Of a DNA stretch of 64,000 nt, positions 8,953 through 20,082 are shown one piece after another. A model generated the notes under the pieces. That model did not search any database. It was not told the origin of the DNA and saw only the letters and a list, made by a program, of their open reading frames with translations. Location of the stretch: assembly GCA_030424595.1 (NCBI GenBank), contig JAUHWG010000026.1, forward strand, positions 1 through 64,000, written 5' to 3'. Made by a program: the position numbers and the translations under genes. Source of the stretch: Polyangia bacterium. Its GTDB lineage: Bacteria; Myxococcota_A; Polyangia; Nannocystales; Nannocystaceae. Each line of letters opens with the position of its first letter. Within the stretch, counting starts at the first letter, position 1.

Positions 8953-9834
8953 ATGCGATCACTCCAGACATCGAACGCCACAGCCGTCTGCATCCTCCTC
9001 CTCGCCTCCTTCGGCTGCGGGACCAGCTCCGAGGAGACCGCCGCCTCCACCACCGGCAGCAGTGACACGTCGACGGCGACCGACGCCAGCAGCACCAGCG
9101 GCGACGACACGACGACCACGACCAGCGCCGGTGAGACCGAGAGCTCCGCCTCGACGACCAGCTCGACCGGCGAGCCGACGAGCGATGACTCGACGAGCGA
9201 AGTGACCACCTCCGGGACGACGCTCGAACCGTCCACCGGCGACACGACAGGCGATACGCCGGTGATGAACTTCTTCGTCTCGAGCACCGGGAGCGAGACC
9301 GGCAACCTCGGCGGCCTCGCGGGCGCCGACACCCGCTGCCAAGAGCTCGCCGCCGCCGCGGGCTCCGAGCTCGGGACCTGGCGCGCCTACCTCAGCGCGG
9401 AGAAGGGCGACGACGATCAGCCCGTCCACGCGCGCGATCGGATTGGCGAAGGGCCTTGGTACAACGCCGAGCTGGTGATGCTCGCCGCTGATCTAGGCGA
9501 GCTCCACAGCCTCGACGGCGACAAGGACCTCTTCCTCGACGAGAACGGCGAGAGGATCAACGGCCAGTGGGCGGACTCGCCTTCGCCCAACGAGCACGAC
9601 ATCCTCACCGGCTCGGACAAGGACGGCATGCTCCTCGAGGGGAAGACCTGCGCCGACTGGACCTCCGAGGACCCCGAGCTCTTCGCCCAGGTCGGCCACT
9701 CCGACGGCCTCGGTCCGATGATGAGCGACGACGAGTTCTTCCGGCCGTGGAACTCTGTGCACGAGAGCGGCGGATGCCACGACACCGCTCCCAAGGGCGG
9801 ATCGGGCAAGGTCTACTGCTTCGGGATCGAGTGA
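8953..9834 (+). CDS. Lipoprotein with Ser/Thr-rich linker and DUF1554-like domain
   Basis: The start at ATG 8953 follows AAGGA at the right spacing and gives a 293-residue protein. The signal peptide ends in the lipobox LLASFGC, then about 70 residues of Ser/Thr/Asp/Gly linker lift the domain away from the membrane. The C-terminal domain begins MNFFVSSTGSETG and has LAGADTRCQELAAAAG, TWRAYLSAE, WYNAELV and a final GKVYCFGIE. This resembles the secreted Cys-containing domain (DUF1554 / endostatin-like) often found in myxobacterial and Leptospira surface proteins. Function unknown; surface location inferred. Confidence 0.72.
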   Translation: MRSLQTSNATAVCILLLASFGCGTSSEETAASTTGSSDTSTATDASSTSGDDTTTTTSAGETESSASTTSSTGEPTSDDSTSEVTTSGTTLEPSTGDTTGDTPVMNFFVSSTGSETGNLGGLAGADTRCQELAAAAGSELGTWRAYLSAEKGDDDQPVHARDRIGEGPWYNAELVMLAADLGELHSLDGDKDLFLDENGERINGQWADSPSPNEHDILTGSDKDGMLLEGKTCADWTSEDPELFAQVGHSDGLGPMMSDDEFFRPWNSVHESGGCHDTAPKGGSGKVYCFGIE

Positions 9835-9865
9835 TCTTAACGGGTCGCCGGGACCCTCGCCCGGA

Positions 9866-10729
9866 CTACCTGTTCGCCGCCTTGACCGCGGCGACGGCAG
9901 CGTCGAGCCCCGCGACCTCGTGCCCCCGCGACTCCTCCGGCGACCAGCGGAGGAGCAGCTCCCCGTAGACCGTCAGCGTCAGCTCGGCCACAGACTCCGA
10001 GCGCACCCGCAGCGTGCCCCCCTCGCCCGCGACCAGATCACAGCTCGCGGGGCTCCGCTCCCACCTCGGCTCCATGCCGCCGACGTCCCGCCAGCGCGCG
10101 CAGCCCGACCGATCGCCGACGATGATCCCGTCGGCGGTGCAGACCACGAACCCCTCGCCGCGCAGCAGCCCCATCGACGCGCCTGCCCGGTAGACACCGT
10201 CACCGGTCGCGATCATCGTCCAGTAGTTCGACGTCTCGCTGAGCCCGCCGCGGACGACGTGGGCGATCTTACAGGGAGCCAGGAGCTCGAGCGCCCCCTC
10301 CTTGGTCGCGCCTTCGTGGTCGACCAACGTGAAGGAGGTGCCGTCGACGCGCCAAGCGGTGGCGATCGGGTTCACGCCGCCGGAGAAGACCCAGGCGCCC
10401 TGGAGCTTCTCTTGGAGAGCCGCCATGCCGAAGGGCTCCATCAGGGCGCGAAAGCCCTCGGCGTCCAAAGGTCCGGCGGGGCCGCTCCACTCCCCGGAAC
10501 CCGCCGGCGCGGACGGCTGGGCCGCGGCAGAGCCCTGGGAGCTGTCGGCCTTCGGGGAGACGCTCGCGGGCCTCGCCGCGACGACCCCGGCACCTTCGCT
10601 CCTCTCCGCTCCCGAGCCTGCGGCCGAGCCCGGCCCTGCACCACAGCCTGTGGACGCCGAGGCGAGGCCGAGCAGAGCGAACGCGACCGCTCGGGAGGGG
10701 AGAGAGCCCGCGCACGGACTGCTAGGCAT
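9866..10729 (-). CDS. Hypothetical lipoprotein
   Basis: A 287-residue predicted lipoprotein: signal peptide with LASASTGC lipobox, a Gly/Ser/Ala-rich linker to about residue 85, then a mixed alpha/beta domain without a recognised motif. Two Cys-containing segments (LAPCKIAHVV and SGCARWRDVGG) suggest a disulfide-bearing periplasmic domain. Its start overlaps the end of the ABC permease/peptidase gene by 8 bp, so it is probably the third gene of that operon and may act with the exported peptidase domain. Confidence 0.6.
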   Translation of the reverse strand: MPSSPCAGSLPSRAVAFALLGLASASTGCGAGPGSAAGSGAERSEGAGVVAARPASVSPKADSSQGSAAAQPSAPAGSGEWSGPAGPLDAEGFRALMEPFGMAALQEKLQGAWVFSGGVNPIATAWRVDGTSFTLVDHEGATKEGALELLAPCKIAHVVRGGLSETSNYWTMIATGDGVYRAGASMGLLRGEGFVVCTADGIIVGDRSGCARWRDVGGMEPRWERSPASCDLVAGEGGTLRVRSESVAELTLTVYGELLLRWSPEESRGHEVAGLDAAVAAVKAANR

Positions 10730-13700
10730 CCCCCTCCGCAGCCTCGACCGCCTTGACGTTGTCCTTGATCCGGCGGTCGATCAGCTTGTGGTAGGGGTCG
10801 ATCCCGACCTTCGCCGGCGCCCCCTCGACGATCACCTCGACGCTCGAGCTCTCCTCGGTGAAGCGGTGCTTCTCGATGTAGAGCGCCTCGCCGAGCTCCC
10901 CCTCGCCGTCCTTCGCCTCGGCGAAGACGCCGACGTCGATCCAGTCGCCGAGGGCGACAGCCTCCTCGTTGCCGACCTCGTCCGCGCGCAGCTTTCGCAC
11001 GGAGACCTCGATCGTCACCTTGGTCTTGCCGTCGCCCGCAGCCTCGGTCTCCGCCTTGATCACCTTGTTGTCGTAGAGGGTGATCGTCTCGAAGAAGTCC
11101 TCGATCAAATAGGCGTACTTCTCCGGCGCTCGGGCCCGCAGCGCGTCGACCAGGGCCCTTGAGGTCGGGAAGGGAGGACCCTTGAAGGCGTGCTCCTCGA
11201 TGACCTCGCGGATCGCCGCGTTGACCACCTCCTCGCCGAAGTAGTCCTTGAGCGCGTAGAAGATGAGCGAGCCCTTTTGGTAGTGGATGTACTGCTGGTT
11301 CTCGACCAGCATCAGCGGCAGCTCCTTCTTGCTCTCGCCGCTGCGGCCCTGGAGATAGCCGCGCAGCTCGTGCTTGAGGAACTTGTGCATCTGCCCGGGG
11401 CCGTACTCCTTCTCCATCACCATCAGCGCCGAGTACTGCGCGAGCGACTCGGAGAGCATGGTCCCGCCCTGGACGTTGCCGCCGATCACCTGGTGCGCCC
11501 ACCACTGGTGCCCGACCTCGTGGGCGGTCACGTAGAAGGGGAAGTCGATGTCCTCCTCCTCGTCGCGGACCCGGGCGATGAAGCCGATCGACTCCGAGTA
11601 GGGGATCGTGTTGGGGAAGGACTGGGCGAAGCTCGCGTAGCGCGGGAACTCGAGGATCCGCACCTGACGATGCTGGTAGGGCGAGAAATTCTCGGTGTAG
11701 TAGTCGAGCGACTTCTTCACCGCGTCGATCATGCGATCGACGTTGTACTCGTGCCCAGGGTGGTAGTAGACCTCGATCGCGACGTCCTTCCAGGCGTCGC
11801 GGCGGACCTCGTAGCGGGCCGAGAGGAACGAGAAGAAGTTGAGGATCTTCGCGTCCATCACGTAGCGGAAGTAGCGGCGGCCCTCCTCCTCCCACTCGCG
11901 CTCGAGATAGCCGGGGGCGATCGCTACCTGGTCCGGCGTGGTGCTCACCGTCGCCGCGAAGTCGATCCAGTCGGAGTCCGAGCTGATGTAGGTGTTCATC
12001 CGCGCGGCCTCGTCGTCGATCGACGCCATCCGCTCCTTCGGCTCCAGCCCCTGCTCCTTGCGCGTGTCGTCGTCGACCAGCTCGTACTGCTCCAAGTAGC
12101 CGACCTGCGGCAGCATCGAGTTCGAGTGGAGGAAGGTGCCGTTGGCGACGATCGCCGAGCTGCGCCCGCCGTTGCTGAACCCCTCGCCGGCGTAGAAGAG
12201 GTCAAAGTGGAGGCCTAGCTCCGCGCCTGGGGCGAGCGGCTCCTTCAATCGGTAGGTGCGGACCCCGAAGCGCTCGTCGTCGCGCTCGAGGGTCGCCGGC
12301 CTGTCGAGCTCGAGGCCGCGGATCTCGACGTCCTCATCGGTCATCGTCAGGTAGACGAGCTCGACCGGAGCGTCTGTCTTATTGACCATGCGGTAGTCAC
12401 CGACGGCGCCCCACTGCCCCGCCTCGGGGAAGAGGTCGACCGCTAGATCGACGCCGACGACCCGCGGCTGAGGCACGTCCTTGGTGGGCCGATAATCCCG
12501 CTCGTACGCGGCCTGGAGCGCCTCCTGCGTGTCGCTCGCGCGGTACCTGTGGAGAACGTTGGTGTTGTAGAAGATGAAGGATCCGAGGCCGGCGAAGGCG
12601 ACCGCCGCGACCGCCGCAAAGGCGACGACCGAGCGGCTGAGCCGACCCCGAGCGCCCCGCAGGCGATCGCGAAGCCGCCCCTCCTTGCCCCGCTGGAGGA
12701 CGAGGAGCCCGACGCTCACCAGGAAGAGGCCGCCGGCCAGCCAGTAGGCGCTAAACCACAGGTAGGGGCCGACGTCGGGGCCGAAGCCGTTGAGGTCCGA
12801 GTAGGTCGGATCCGGCGCGCTGCTGTACTGATAGAGCCGGTGATCGAAGTCGAGGAAGCTCAGGATCGCCTGGCAGAGCCAATAGGCGATCACGACCACG
12901 TGGCCGAGGAACTTCGAGCCGACGATCGCGTGGACCGAGAAGGTCAGCAGGGTGATGAGGATGAGCCACGGGAAGGTGATCCCGAAGAGGTGGCCGACGT
13001 AGACCCAGAGCTCGACGTTGAAGAAGCCCTTGCCGACCTGGATCGCGATCCCGGTGCCGATCAGCGCCAGGAGGAGGACGGCGTGGACCAGGATCAGGGC
13101 GACGATCTTCGAGCTGAGCACGAGCCCGGTCGGGATCGGCAAAGCGTCGTGGATCTGATCGCAGCCGAGGCTGCGCTCGCGCCAGATGAGCTCGCCCGCG
13201 TAGAGCGTGGTCAGGATGAAGAAGAAGAGGGTGAACGAGCCCGTGATCACCTCGGCCATCACGTAGGTGACCGGATAGACGCGGGTGCCGTAGAGCGCGT
13301 CCGCGTCGATCGCGACGGTGATCATGAAGATCATGCCGATCGCGACGATCGCGAGGAAGAGCGCCGAGCGGACCGTACTGCGAAAGTAGAGCGAGACCAT
13401 CGACAGGAGCTGGCGGACCCGCGCGGACATGTCGTCGCGGAGGTTGACCGGCGGGAGGTCGACGCTCGCGGCGATCGGCACCGAGGCGCCGTTCTTCTTC
13501 GCCCTCGCCTTGCGCTTGCCCTTGCGCCGCCAGGGACGCCAGCCAGCCAGCCCCTGCGCGTCCATCTTGAAGAGGCGGCCGACCCCGGCGAAGAGGGCCA
13601 TGCCGGCGCCGACCCAGATCGCCCGGTTGAGCAGGAGCAGCCCGGCGAAGGGGACAAGCTCGCTGTTCTTCTCGGCGATCGTCCAGTCGCGGGTGACGAG

Positions 13701-14350
13701 CTGGGTCGCGCCGACGCCGAAGGGGTCGAGGAGCGCCCCGAGGGTCTCGTTGTCGAGGTCGCTGACGAACGACATCGCCACGCTGTAGCCGATGAAGAGC
13801 GCCATCCCCTGGACGTAGACGGCGAAGAGCGAGCGCGTGGTGACGCCGACCGCGAAGAAGAGCGCCGTCACCAGGAGGGTGTTCGGGACCGTGTAGACGA
13901 GGAAGGGCCAGACATGCGCGGCCAACGAGAAGGGGCCGAGGCCGTCCGCCTCGACCCAGGGCATCGCCGCCCCCAGCATCAGACCCAAGGGGATCGCGGT
14001 GAAGACCACGAGCGTGACCAGGTAGGCGCCGATGAAGCGCCCGCCGAGGTAGGCGGTCTTGCCCATCGGCGTCGAGAAGAGGAGCTCGTGCGCCTTGAAC
14101 TCGTAATCTCGGAGCACCGCCGTACCGGCGATCGCCGAGGTGATGACGACGCCGAAGATCGACAGGATCATCGTCGACCAGTTGATGACGTTCGGCGCGT
14201 TGTCGTGGACCCGGCTCGAGGCGCCGCCGATCCGGACGACGTCGCTGCTCATGAAGCCGAAGGCGAGGAGGAGGAGGACCCCGAAGTAGATCCAGGTGAC
14301 CGGCCTGCGCAGGTGGTAGCGGAGCTCGAAGCGGGCGATCGAGAGGAGCA

Positions 14351-14351
<1 letters not shown>
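10722..14351 (-). CDS. ABC-2 permease fused to M1-family aminopeptidase
   Basis: A 1209-residue membrane protein. Residues 1 to about 270 and 310 to 600 contain two sets of hydrophobic helices of ABC-2 exporter type; after a long helix bundle, residues about 630-1209 form an M1 (gluzincin) peptidase with the zinc motif HEVGHQWWAHQ and a downstream Glu in LSESLAQYS. It pairs with the ATPase gene immediately upstream: TGA and ATG share the base at 14351. Such fused ABC permease/M1 proteins occur in Bacteroidetes and myxobacteria, with no known substrate. The topology should place the peptidase outside the cytoplasm. Length and motifs look intact. Confidence 0.88.
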
Positions 14352-15241
<890 letters not shown>

Positions 15242-15346
15242 GGGGCTCCTGTCGCGCACGGCCTGTGCACGTCCTCAGACGCTACCTGGAGCCCGACGGT
15301 TTCGGGGCCTGTGGATCGAGCGTTCTCGCGCGCTCCGGATCCGTCG

Positions 15347-15781
15347 CTAGGCGAAGCTGATGAGCCCGAGCCCGTGGAGGATCCCGACGAGGAGCGCGGC
15401 CAAAGCCATCATTCCGCCGTTGATCGCCGCGAGGGTCGGCGCCATCCACATCTCCGTCCAGCGCTCGACCGTCGCGTTCTCGAGGTTGTCGGGGTCGTAG
15501 ATCACCGTGACCTCCGGACCTGGCGCGCCGCCGAAGACGATCCCCCGCTTGCCCTCGATCGTCCCCTCGCTGCCGTCGGCCGCGGTGAAGCTCACGGTCC
15601 ACCGCCGCCCCCGACCGCTGACGGGGGAGCCCCTGGCGGGTACCTCGCAGACCCTCCCCGGCGCCCGTAGACCACGCGCCACGAGCTCGCGCATGTTCCC
15701 GACGAGCCAGCGCGCGAGGAGCACCTGGACGAGCCCAAAGCCGAAGATCGAGGCGTAGATGAGGCCGTGGAGCGCGGTCAC
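15347..15781 (-). CDS. DUF3592-type membrane protein
   Basis: A 144-residue protein with one N-terminal and one C-terminal hydrophobic helix around a small beta-rich domain (WTVSFTAADGSEGTI, VTVIYDPDNLENATVE). This order matches DUF3592-type proteins, which have two membrane segments flanking an extracytoplasmic beta domain with the YDPxNP-like signature. The start is GTG 15781. Function unknown. Confidence 0.65.
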   Translation of the reverse strand: MTALHGLIYASIFGFGLVQVLLARWLVGNMRELVARGLRAPGRVCEVPARGSPVSGRGRRWTVSFTAADGSEGTIEGKRGIVFGGAPGPEVTVIYDPDNLENATVERWTEMWMAPTLAAINGGMMALAALLVGILHGLGLISFA

Positions 15782-15929
15782 GGCCGGAGACTACACCAGG
15801 AGTCGATCGCCTACGCCCCGCCATGCTCGCCCGCCGCGGCGGCCCGCTCGACCCCGCCGGATCTTGCTGTACAACCCAGAGATCAGCCACGACCCTCACC
15901 TCGCCCCTGCCCCCTCGCCCCTCTCCGCC

Positions 15930-16709
15930 ATGGACGACCCCGCAGAGCAACGCCATGACAACGCCGAGGTCGCGGAGATCCTCCGCCGCGCCATCGAGCT
16001 GCAGTCCGAGGCGGGCACCTCCGCAGAGGAGCGAGGCCTCGCCCGCGCCGACGGCTTCACGACCGAGGAGCTCAAGCAGATCGCGAGCGAGGCCGGGATC
16101 GACGGCCGCTTCATCGACGCCGCCCTCGCCGACAGGAGCATTCGCCTCTCCGATCCGGCGCCCGCCGGCCTCCTCGGCTCCGCCCGCTGCAGCCTGCACG
16201 GGAGCGTCGCGGGGACGCTGAGCCGTGATCGCCAGGCCGCGATCATCGGCTCTCTCCGCAAGTCCACCGCGCTCCAGGGGCGGGTCAGCGAGACCTCGCT
16301 CGGCATCGAGTGGCGCGCGGACGAGCTGTCCCAGCTCGCGGTCTCGATCTCTCCGCAGGGGGACTCGACCGCGATCGAGCTGGTCGCTAGCCGCGGGGCG
16401 ATGATCGCCCTCCTGAGCTTTGCCACCTTCCTGCCGACCCTGATCCTCATCGTCGCGCTCGCCGAGGGGTTCTCGCTCGGCATGGCGCCCGGCCTGGTTC
16501 TCCTCGCGGTCGGCCTCAGCGCTTGGCTGACGACGGTGAGCACCATCTCCCGCAGGAACTCGCGCCGCTGGCAAGCGCACCTGTCCAAGGTCCTCCGCGA
16601 CGCGCTGGCGGCTGCCCGCGCCGTGACCCCCGCGGAGCTCCCGACCGAGACCAGCGCCCCACCGAGGGCGCTCCCCGAGCCCGCGCGCGACGACGACACC
16701 GCCGCCTGA
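15930..16709 (+). CDS. Membrane protein of unknown function
   Basis: ATG 15930 gives a 259-residue protein. The first 70 residues (AEVAEILRRAIELQ, TTEELKQIASEAGID) form a helical domain that resembles the small N-terminal segment seen in some myxobacterial signalling or stress proteins. The middle is beta-rich, and two adjacent hydrophobic helices lie at about 165-210. The C terminus is Pro/Glu-rich and probably disordered. It diverges from the DUF3592-type gene and is convergent with the DUF1501 gene. Confidence 0.6.
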   Translation: MDDPAEQRHDNAEVAEILRRAIELQSEAGTSAEERGLARADGFTTEELKQIASEAGIDGRFIDAALADRSIRLSDPAPAGLLGSARCSLHGSVAGTLSRDRQAAIIGSLRKSTALQGRVSETSLGIEWRADELSQLAVSISPQGDSTAIELVASRGAMIALLSFATFLPTLILIVALAEGFSLGMAPGLVLLAVGLSAWLTTVSTISRRNSRRWQAHLSKVLRDALAAARAVTPAELPTETSAPPRALPEPARDDDTAA

Positions 16710-16724
16710 TCTCGAGGCCGCGGC

Positions 16725-17966
16725 TCAGGTCAGCCCGTCGATGATCGAGCCGCCGTCGACGGTCGTCAACGGCCGGCCCGCGGCGCTCATCCGGGTCTCC
16801 TCCGGGTCGAGGCCGACGAGGCCCGCGAGGGTGCGGAAGAGGTCCGGGACCGCGATCGGGCGCTCGACGATCTCCATGCCGTCGGCGTCGGTCTCACCGA
16901 TCACCTGACCGCCCCGGATCCCGCCGCCGGCCAGGGCCGCTGCGGCGATCTTCGGGAAATGATCGCGACCTCCGCGGGCGTTGATCGTCGGCGTCCGGCC
17001 GAAGTCGCCGACGCAGAGGACCAGCGTCGACTCCAGGAGGCCGCGTCCCTCGAGATCGTCGAGGAGCGCGGACATGCCGGCGTCGAGCTCGGCGGAGAGC
17101 TTCTTGACCCGCTCAAAGTTGTTCTCGTGGGTGTCCCAGCCCTTGAGCGAGACCTCGACGAAGGGCACCCCCGACTCCACCAGCCGCCGCGCGAGCAGGC
17201 AGCCCTGGCCGAAGGGCGTGGGCCCGTAGGGGCGGCGGACAGCGTCGGGCTCGCTGTCGAGCTCGAAGGCCCCAAGCTCCGGCGAGCCCATCATCGCCAG
17301 GGCCTGCTCGACGATCGCCCGGTGACCCTCGACCTCCGGACCGCCGACGCGGGCCGAGTAGCGGCCCTCGAGGCGACGCCACATCGCGACCCGGGAGCGC
17401 AGGCGCTCGTCGTCGACCCCGCGGGCGAGCTTGAGGTTCTTCACCGGACCGGTCGGGTCGGCGACGACGAAGGGCGCGTACTGGGCCCCGAGGATCCCCG
17501 CACCCTGCCCCGGACCGGCGACGGAGACATAGCCGGGCAAGGCCCCAGGATCCCGCGATGACGCGACCAGGGATCCGAGCGACGGGTGGACGACGCCCCC
17601 CTGCGGCGGATAGCCCGAGTGCATCAGGTAGCGCGCCCGCTCGTGGTTCCCCTCGCGGCTGGTCAAGCTGCGGAGGACCGCGATCTTGCGCATCCGCTTG
17701 GCGAGGAGCGGCAGGTGCTCGCTCACGCGAACGCCGGGGAGCGCGGTCCGGATCGCGCGGAACTCTCCGCCAGTGTCGCGGCCCGGCTTTGGATCCCAAG
17801 TGTCGAGCTGGCTCGCGCCGCCGTGCATGAAGAGAACGATGCAGGCCTTGGCCTTCGCCGAAGCCGCTGCCGGAGCGGTCGCAAGGGCCGAGGAGGGGCG
17901 CATGAGGGCGGCAGCGAGGCCGCCGAGGCCAAAACGGACGAAGGTGCGGCGATTGTGGCTGTACAT
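16725..17966 (-). CDS. DUF1501 family protein (sulfatase-like fold), Tat-exported
   Basis: A 413-residue protein with an N-terminal twin-arginine signal (NRRTFVRFGLGG) and the DUF1501 landmarks FMHGGASQLDTWDPKPG, SHEHLPLL-like region, GWDTHENN, LDDLEGRGLLESTLVLCVGDFGRTP and GGRDHFP. DUF1501 proteins belong to the alkaline-phosphatase/sulfatase superfamily and are nearly always encoded with a DUF1549/DUF1553 partner, as here (29-bp gap). The pair is best known from planctomycetes and related secreted-degradation gene sets; no substrate is known. Confidence 0.85.
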   Translation of the reverse strand: MYSHNRRTFVRFGLGGLAAALMRPSSALATAPAAASAKAKACIVLFMHGGASQLDTWDPKPGRDTGGEFRAIRTALPGVRVSEHLPLLAKRMRKIAVLRSLTSREGNHERARYLMHSGYPPQGGVVHPSLGSLVASSRDPGALPGYVSVAGPGQGAGILGAQYAPFVVADPTGPVKNLKLARGVDDERLRSRVAMWRRLEGRYSARVGGPEVEGHRAIVEQALAMMGSPELGAFELDSEPDAVRRPYGPTPFGQGCLLARRLVESGVPFVEVSLKGWDTHENNFERVKKLSAELDAGMSALLDDLEGRGLLESTLVLCVGDFGRTPTINARGGRDHFPKIAAAALAGGGIRGGQVIGETDADGMEIVERPIAVPDLFRTLAGLVGLDPEETRMSAAGRPLTTVDGGSIIDGLT

Positions 17967-17995
17967 CGGGTCCTCTGGTTCTCCGCGGCTATCGG

Positions 17996-19786
17996 CTAGT
18001 GATTGGTCACGAACTCTGAGCTGAGCAGGAGCGCGTAGTGCAGGTCCTCGTAGGCCTTGGCCTGGGCGGCCTTCTTCGCCGGCTTGCCCTGCTTGCTCTG
18101 CTTGCCCTGCTTGCCCTGCTTGCCCTGGACGCCTCCGCCATAGGCGCGGATGAACTCGAGCGCCGCGCTCGTCTCCTCCGCGTCGGGACGCCGGCCGTAG
18201 GCGCTGAGGTAGAGCGCTTCGATCGCCGCAGCCTCCCCCCCTTCGCCCTCCGCGAGCGCTCGGGCGGCCGCGACCGTCCCCCCCGCCCGCTCCCGCACAC
18301 CGGCGTTGCTCAGCTCGCCGTTGAGGAGGAGGAGGGCCTGGGGGACGTTCCCGGCGAAGCTCTCGGCCTCGGCCATCTCGTCGTCGACGAAGGTGAAGAC
18401 GTATTGGGCCAAGGCCCGCTCCCGCCTCTCCTCGACCATCCGCCGGTAGTTCGGGCGGTCGCTCTCGCCGAGCCCCGTCGCCGCCGCGAGGCTGCCAAAG
18501 AGCTGATAGGCGGAGAGCGGCCGGACCTGCGCCCGCGCGAAGACCCGAGCTGCTGCGCCCTGGTCGTCGGCGCCGGCGGCCGAGCGCTGATAGGCCGGCG
18601 AGAGGGCGATCTGCCGCAGCAGCGCCCGCTGATCGTAGCCGCTCGTCGCGAAGCTCTCGGCGAGGAGGCGGAGGCTCTCCGGGTGGCTGGCGTCGTTCTC
18701 CCCGACGAGATCGTCCCAGGGTTCGACCAAGCCCCGCCCGAGCATCGTCGACCAGATCCGGTTCACCGCGGCCTTGGCCAGGAGATCGGACCCGCGGATC
18801 GCCCGCGCCAGGGTCTCGCGCCGCGTCTCGCCCTCCGCCGCCTCGACCTCGCGACCGAGGAACGCAGGCTCGACGACGACGCCGGGGCTACCGTCGGCGA
18901 GCGGCACGTGGACCTCGCCGCGACGCCGCTCCTTGACCGTGATCACCGGCGGCTCGCCCTTGTCCTTCTTGTTCTTCTTGTCCTTCTTCGCCTGGCGGAC
19001 CTGGGTCCGGCCAAAGTAGGCGGCGAAGCGGAAGAAGTCCTCCTGCTTGTACTGATCATAATAGGGGTGGTCGTGGCATTGGGCGCACTCGATCTGGACC
19101 CCGAGGAAGATCCGCGCGGTCGCGCCGGCGAGGGCCTCGACCTGCTTTTGCCGCCCGCGGACCAGGAGATAGCCCGCCTCCTGCCCCCCTGAAAAATCGC
19201 CGGTCGCGGTCAGGAGATCGGCGACCATCTCATCGTAGGGCCGCCCCGAGGCGATCTGTCCCTCAAGCCAGTCGACCATCCCCGCGCGGATCTTCTTCTG
19301 GGTCGGGAGGGCCTGGCCGAGGAGGAGGCTGGCGTAGACCTCAGCCCAGTAGCGCGCATAGTCATCGCTGGCGAGGAGAGCGTCGACCAGCCGCTCCCGC
19401 TTGTCCTGCGCAGGGTCGTCGATGAAGCGCGCGGCATCCTCGGCGCTCGGCACCGACCCGGTCAGGTCGAGGGCGATCCGCCGGTAGAATTCGCCGTCGT
19501 CGACGGTCGGCGCGACCTCGACCCCCGCCGCCCCCCAGGCGGCGGTGAGCGCCCTGTCGAAGGGGCTAAGCTCGGCCTCGGGCGCCTCCGTCGGCCCTGC
19601 GCTCGTCCGCGCTTGCCCCTCCGGGGGCGCGCCCGGAGGCCGCGCCTCCGCAGCGACGCCCGCGACCGTCGTCTCGCCGCTCTCGCGACGACAGGCGTTG
19701 CTGCACATCGCCAGGACGGCGAGCGCCCCGACAGCTCCAACACCCCGGCGCAGACGATGTCGACCGCCGAACAAGCCCTCTGGCAT
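17996..19786 (-). CDS. DUF1549/DUF1553 domain lipoprotein
   Basis: Start taken at ATG 19786, preceded by GGAGGG; the frame is open further upstream but without a site. The 596-residue protein has a signal peptide with a lipobox-like SNAC and an Ala/Pro linker, then DUF1549 (YRRIALDLTGSVPS, YARYWAEVYASLLLGQ), a CAQCHDHPY motif recalling cytochrome-c-type CxxCH, and DUF1553 (AVNRIWSTMLGRGLVEP, LYLSAYGRRPDAEE, HYALLLSSEFVTNH). Two low-complexity Lys-rich inserts are odd: KKDKKNKKDKG in the middle and repeated KQG units just before the C-terminal motif. It forms an operon with the DUF1501 gene. Confidence 0.82.
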   Translation of the reverse strand: MPEGLFGGRHRLRRGVGAVGALAVLAMCSNACRRESGETTVAGVAAEARPPGAPPEGQARTSAGPTEAPEAELSPFDRALTAAWGAAGVEVAPTVDDGEFYRRIALDLTGSVPSAEDAARFIDDPAQDKRERLVDALLASDDYARYWAEVYASLLLGQALPTQKKIRAGMVDWLEGQIASGRPYDEMVADLLTATGDFSGGQEAGYLLVRGRQKQVEALAGATARIFLGVQIECAQCHDHPYYDQYKQEDFFRFAAYFGRTQVRQAKKDKKNKKDKGEPPVITVKERRRGEVHVPLADGSPGVVVEPAFLGREVEAAEGETRRETLARAIRGSDLLAKAAVNRIWSTMLGRGLVEPWDDLVGENDASHPESLRLLAESFATSGYDQRALLRQIALSPAYQRSAAGADDQGAAARVFARAQVRPLSAYQLFGSLAAATGLGESDRPNYRRMVEERRERALAQYVFTFVDDEMAEAESFAGNVPQALLLLNGELSNAGVRERAGGTVAAARALAEGEGGEAAAIEALYLSAYGRRPDAEETSAALEFIRAYGGGVQGKQGKQGKQSKQGKPAKKAAQAKAYEDLHYALLLSSEFVTNH

Positions 19787-20082
19787 GGCTCCCTCCACCG
19801 ACACAGTCTGCCTGACGCTCGTAACCCGCGGGTGAAGCTCTGGACTACGGCGCGCAATTTTCCCCAGGAGGCTTGTCGCCTGGACGAGTTCCGACGGGCA
19901 GCCCCGCTCGCTCGGCACACGACAGCCTTTTCGCCCGCCGCGACGGGGATCCTGGGAGAATCCGCCCACCAGGAGCGCACCACCGAGGGCGCCCCTCAGA
20001 CCTGTCCCCGACGCGATGAGGCCCTACGACGACCCCCGGTTGCGTCGACCGCCTCGCGTATAGTCCCAGCGGAGACGCTTCT

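Noticed and set aside
15282..16580. A 432-codon reverse frame overlapping two small genes
   Set aside because: Arg/Ala/Gly-rich without motifs; the DUF3592-type gene and the forward membrane-protein gene explain the region better.
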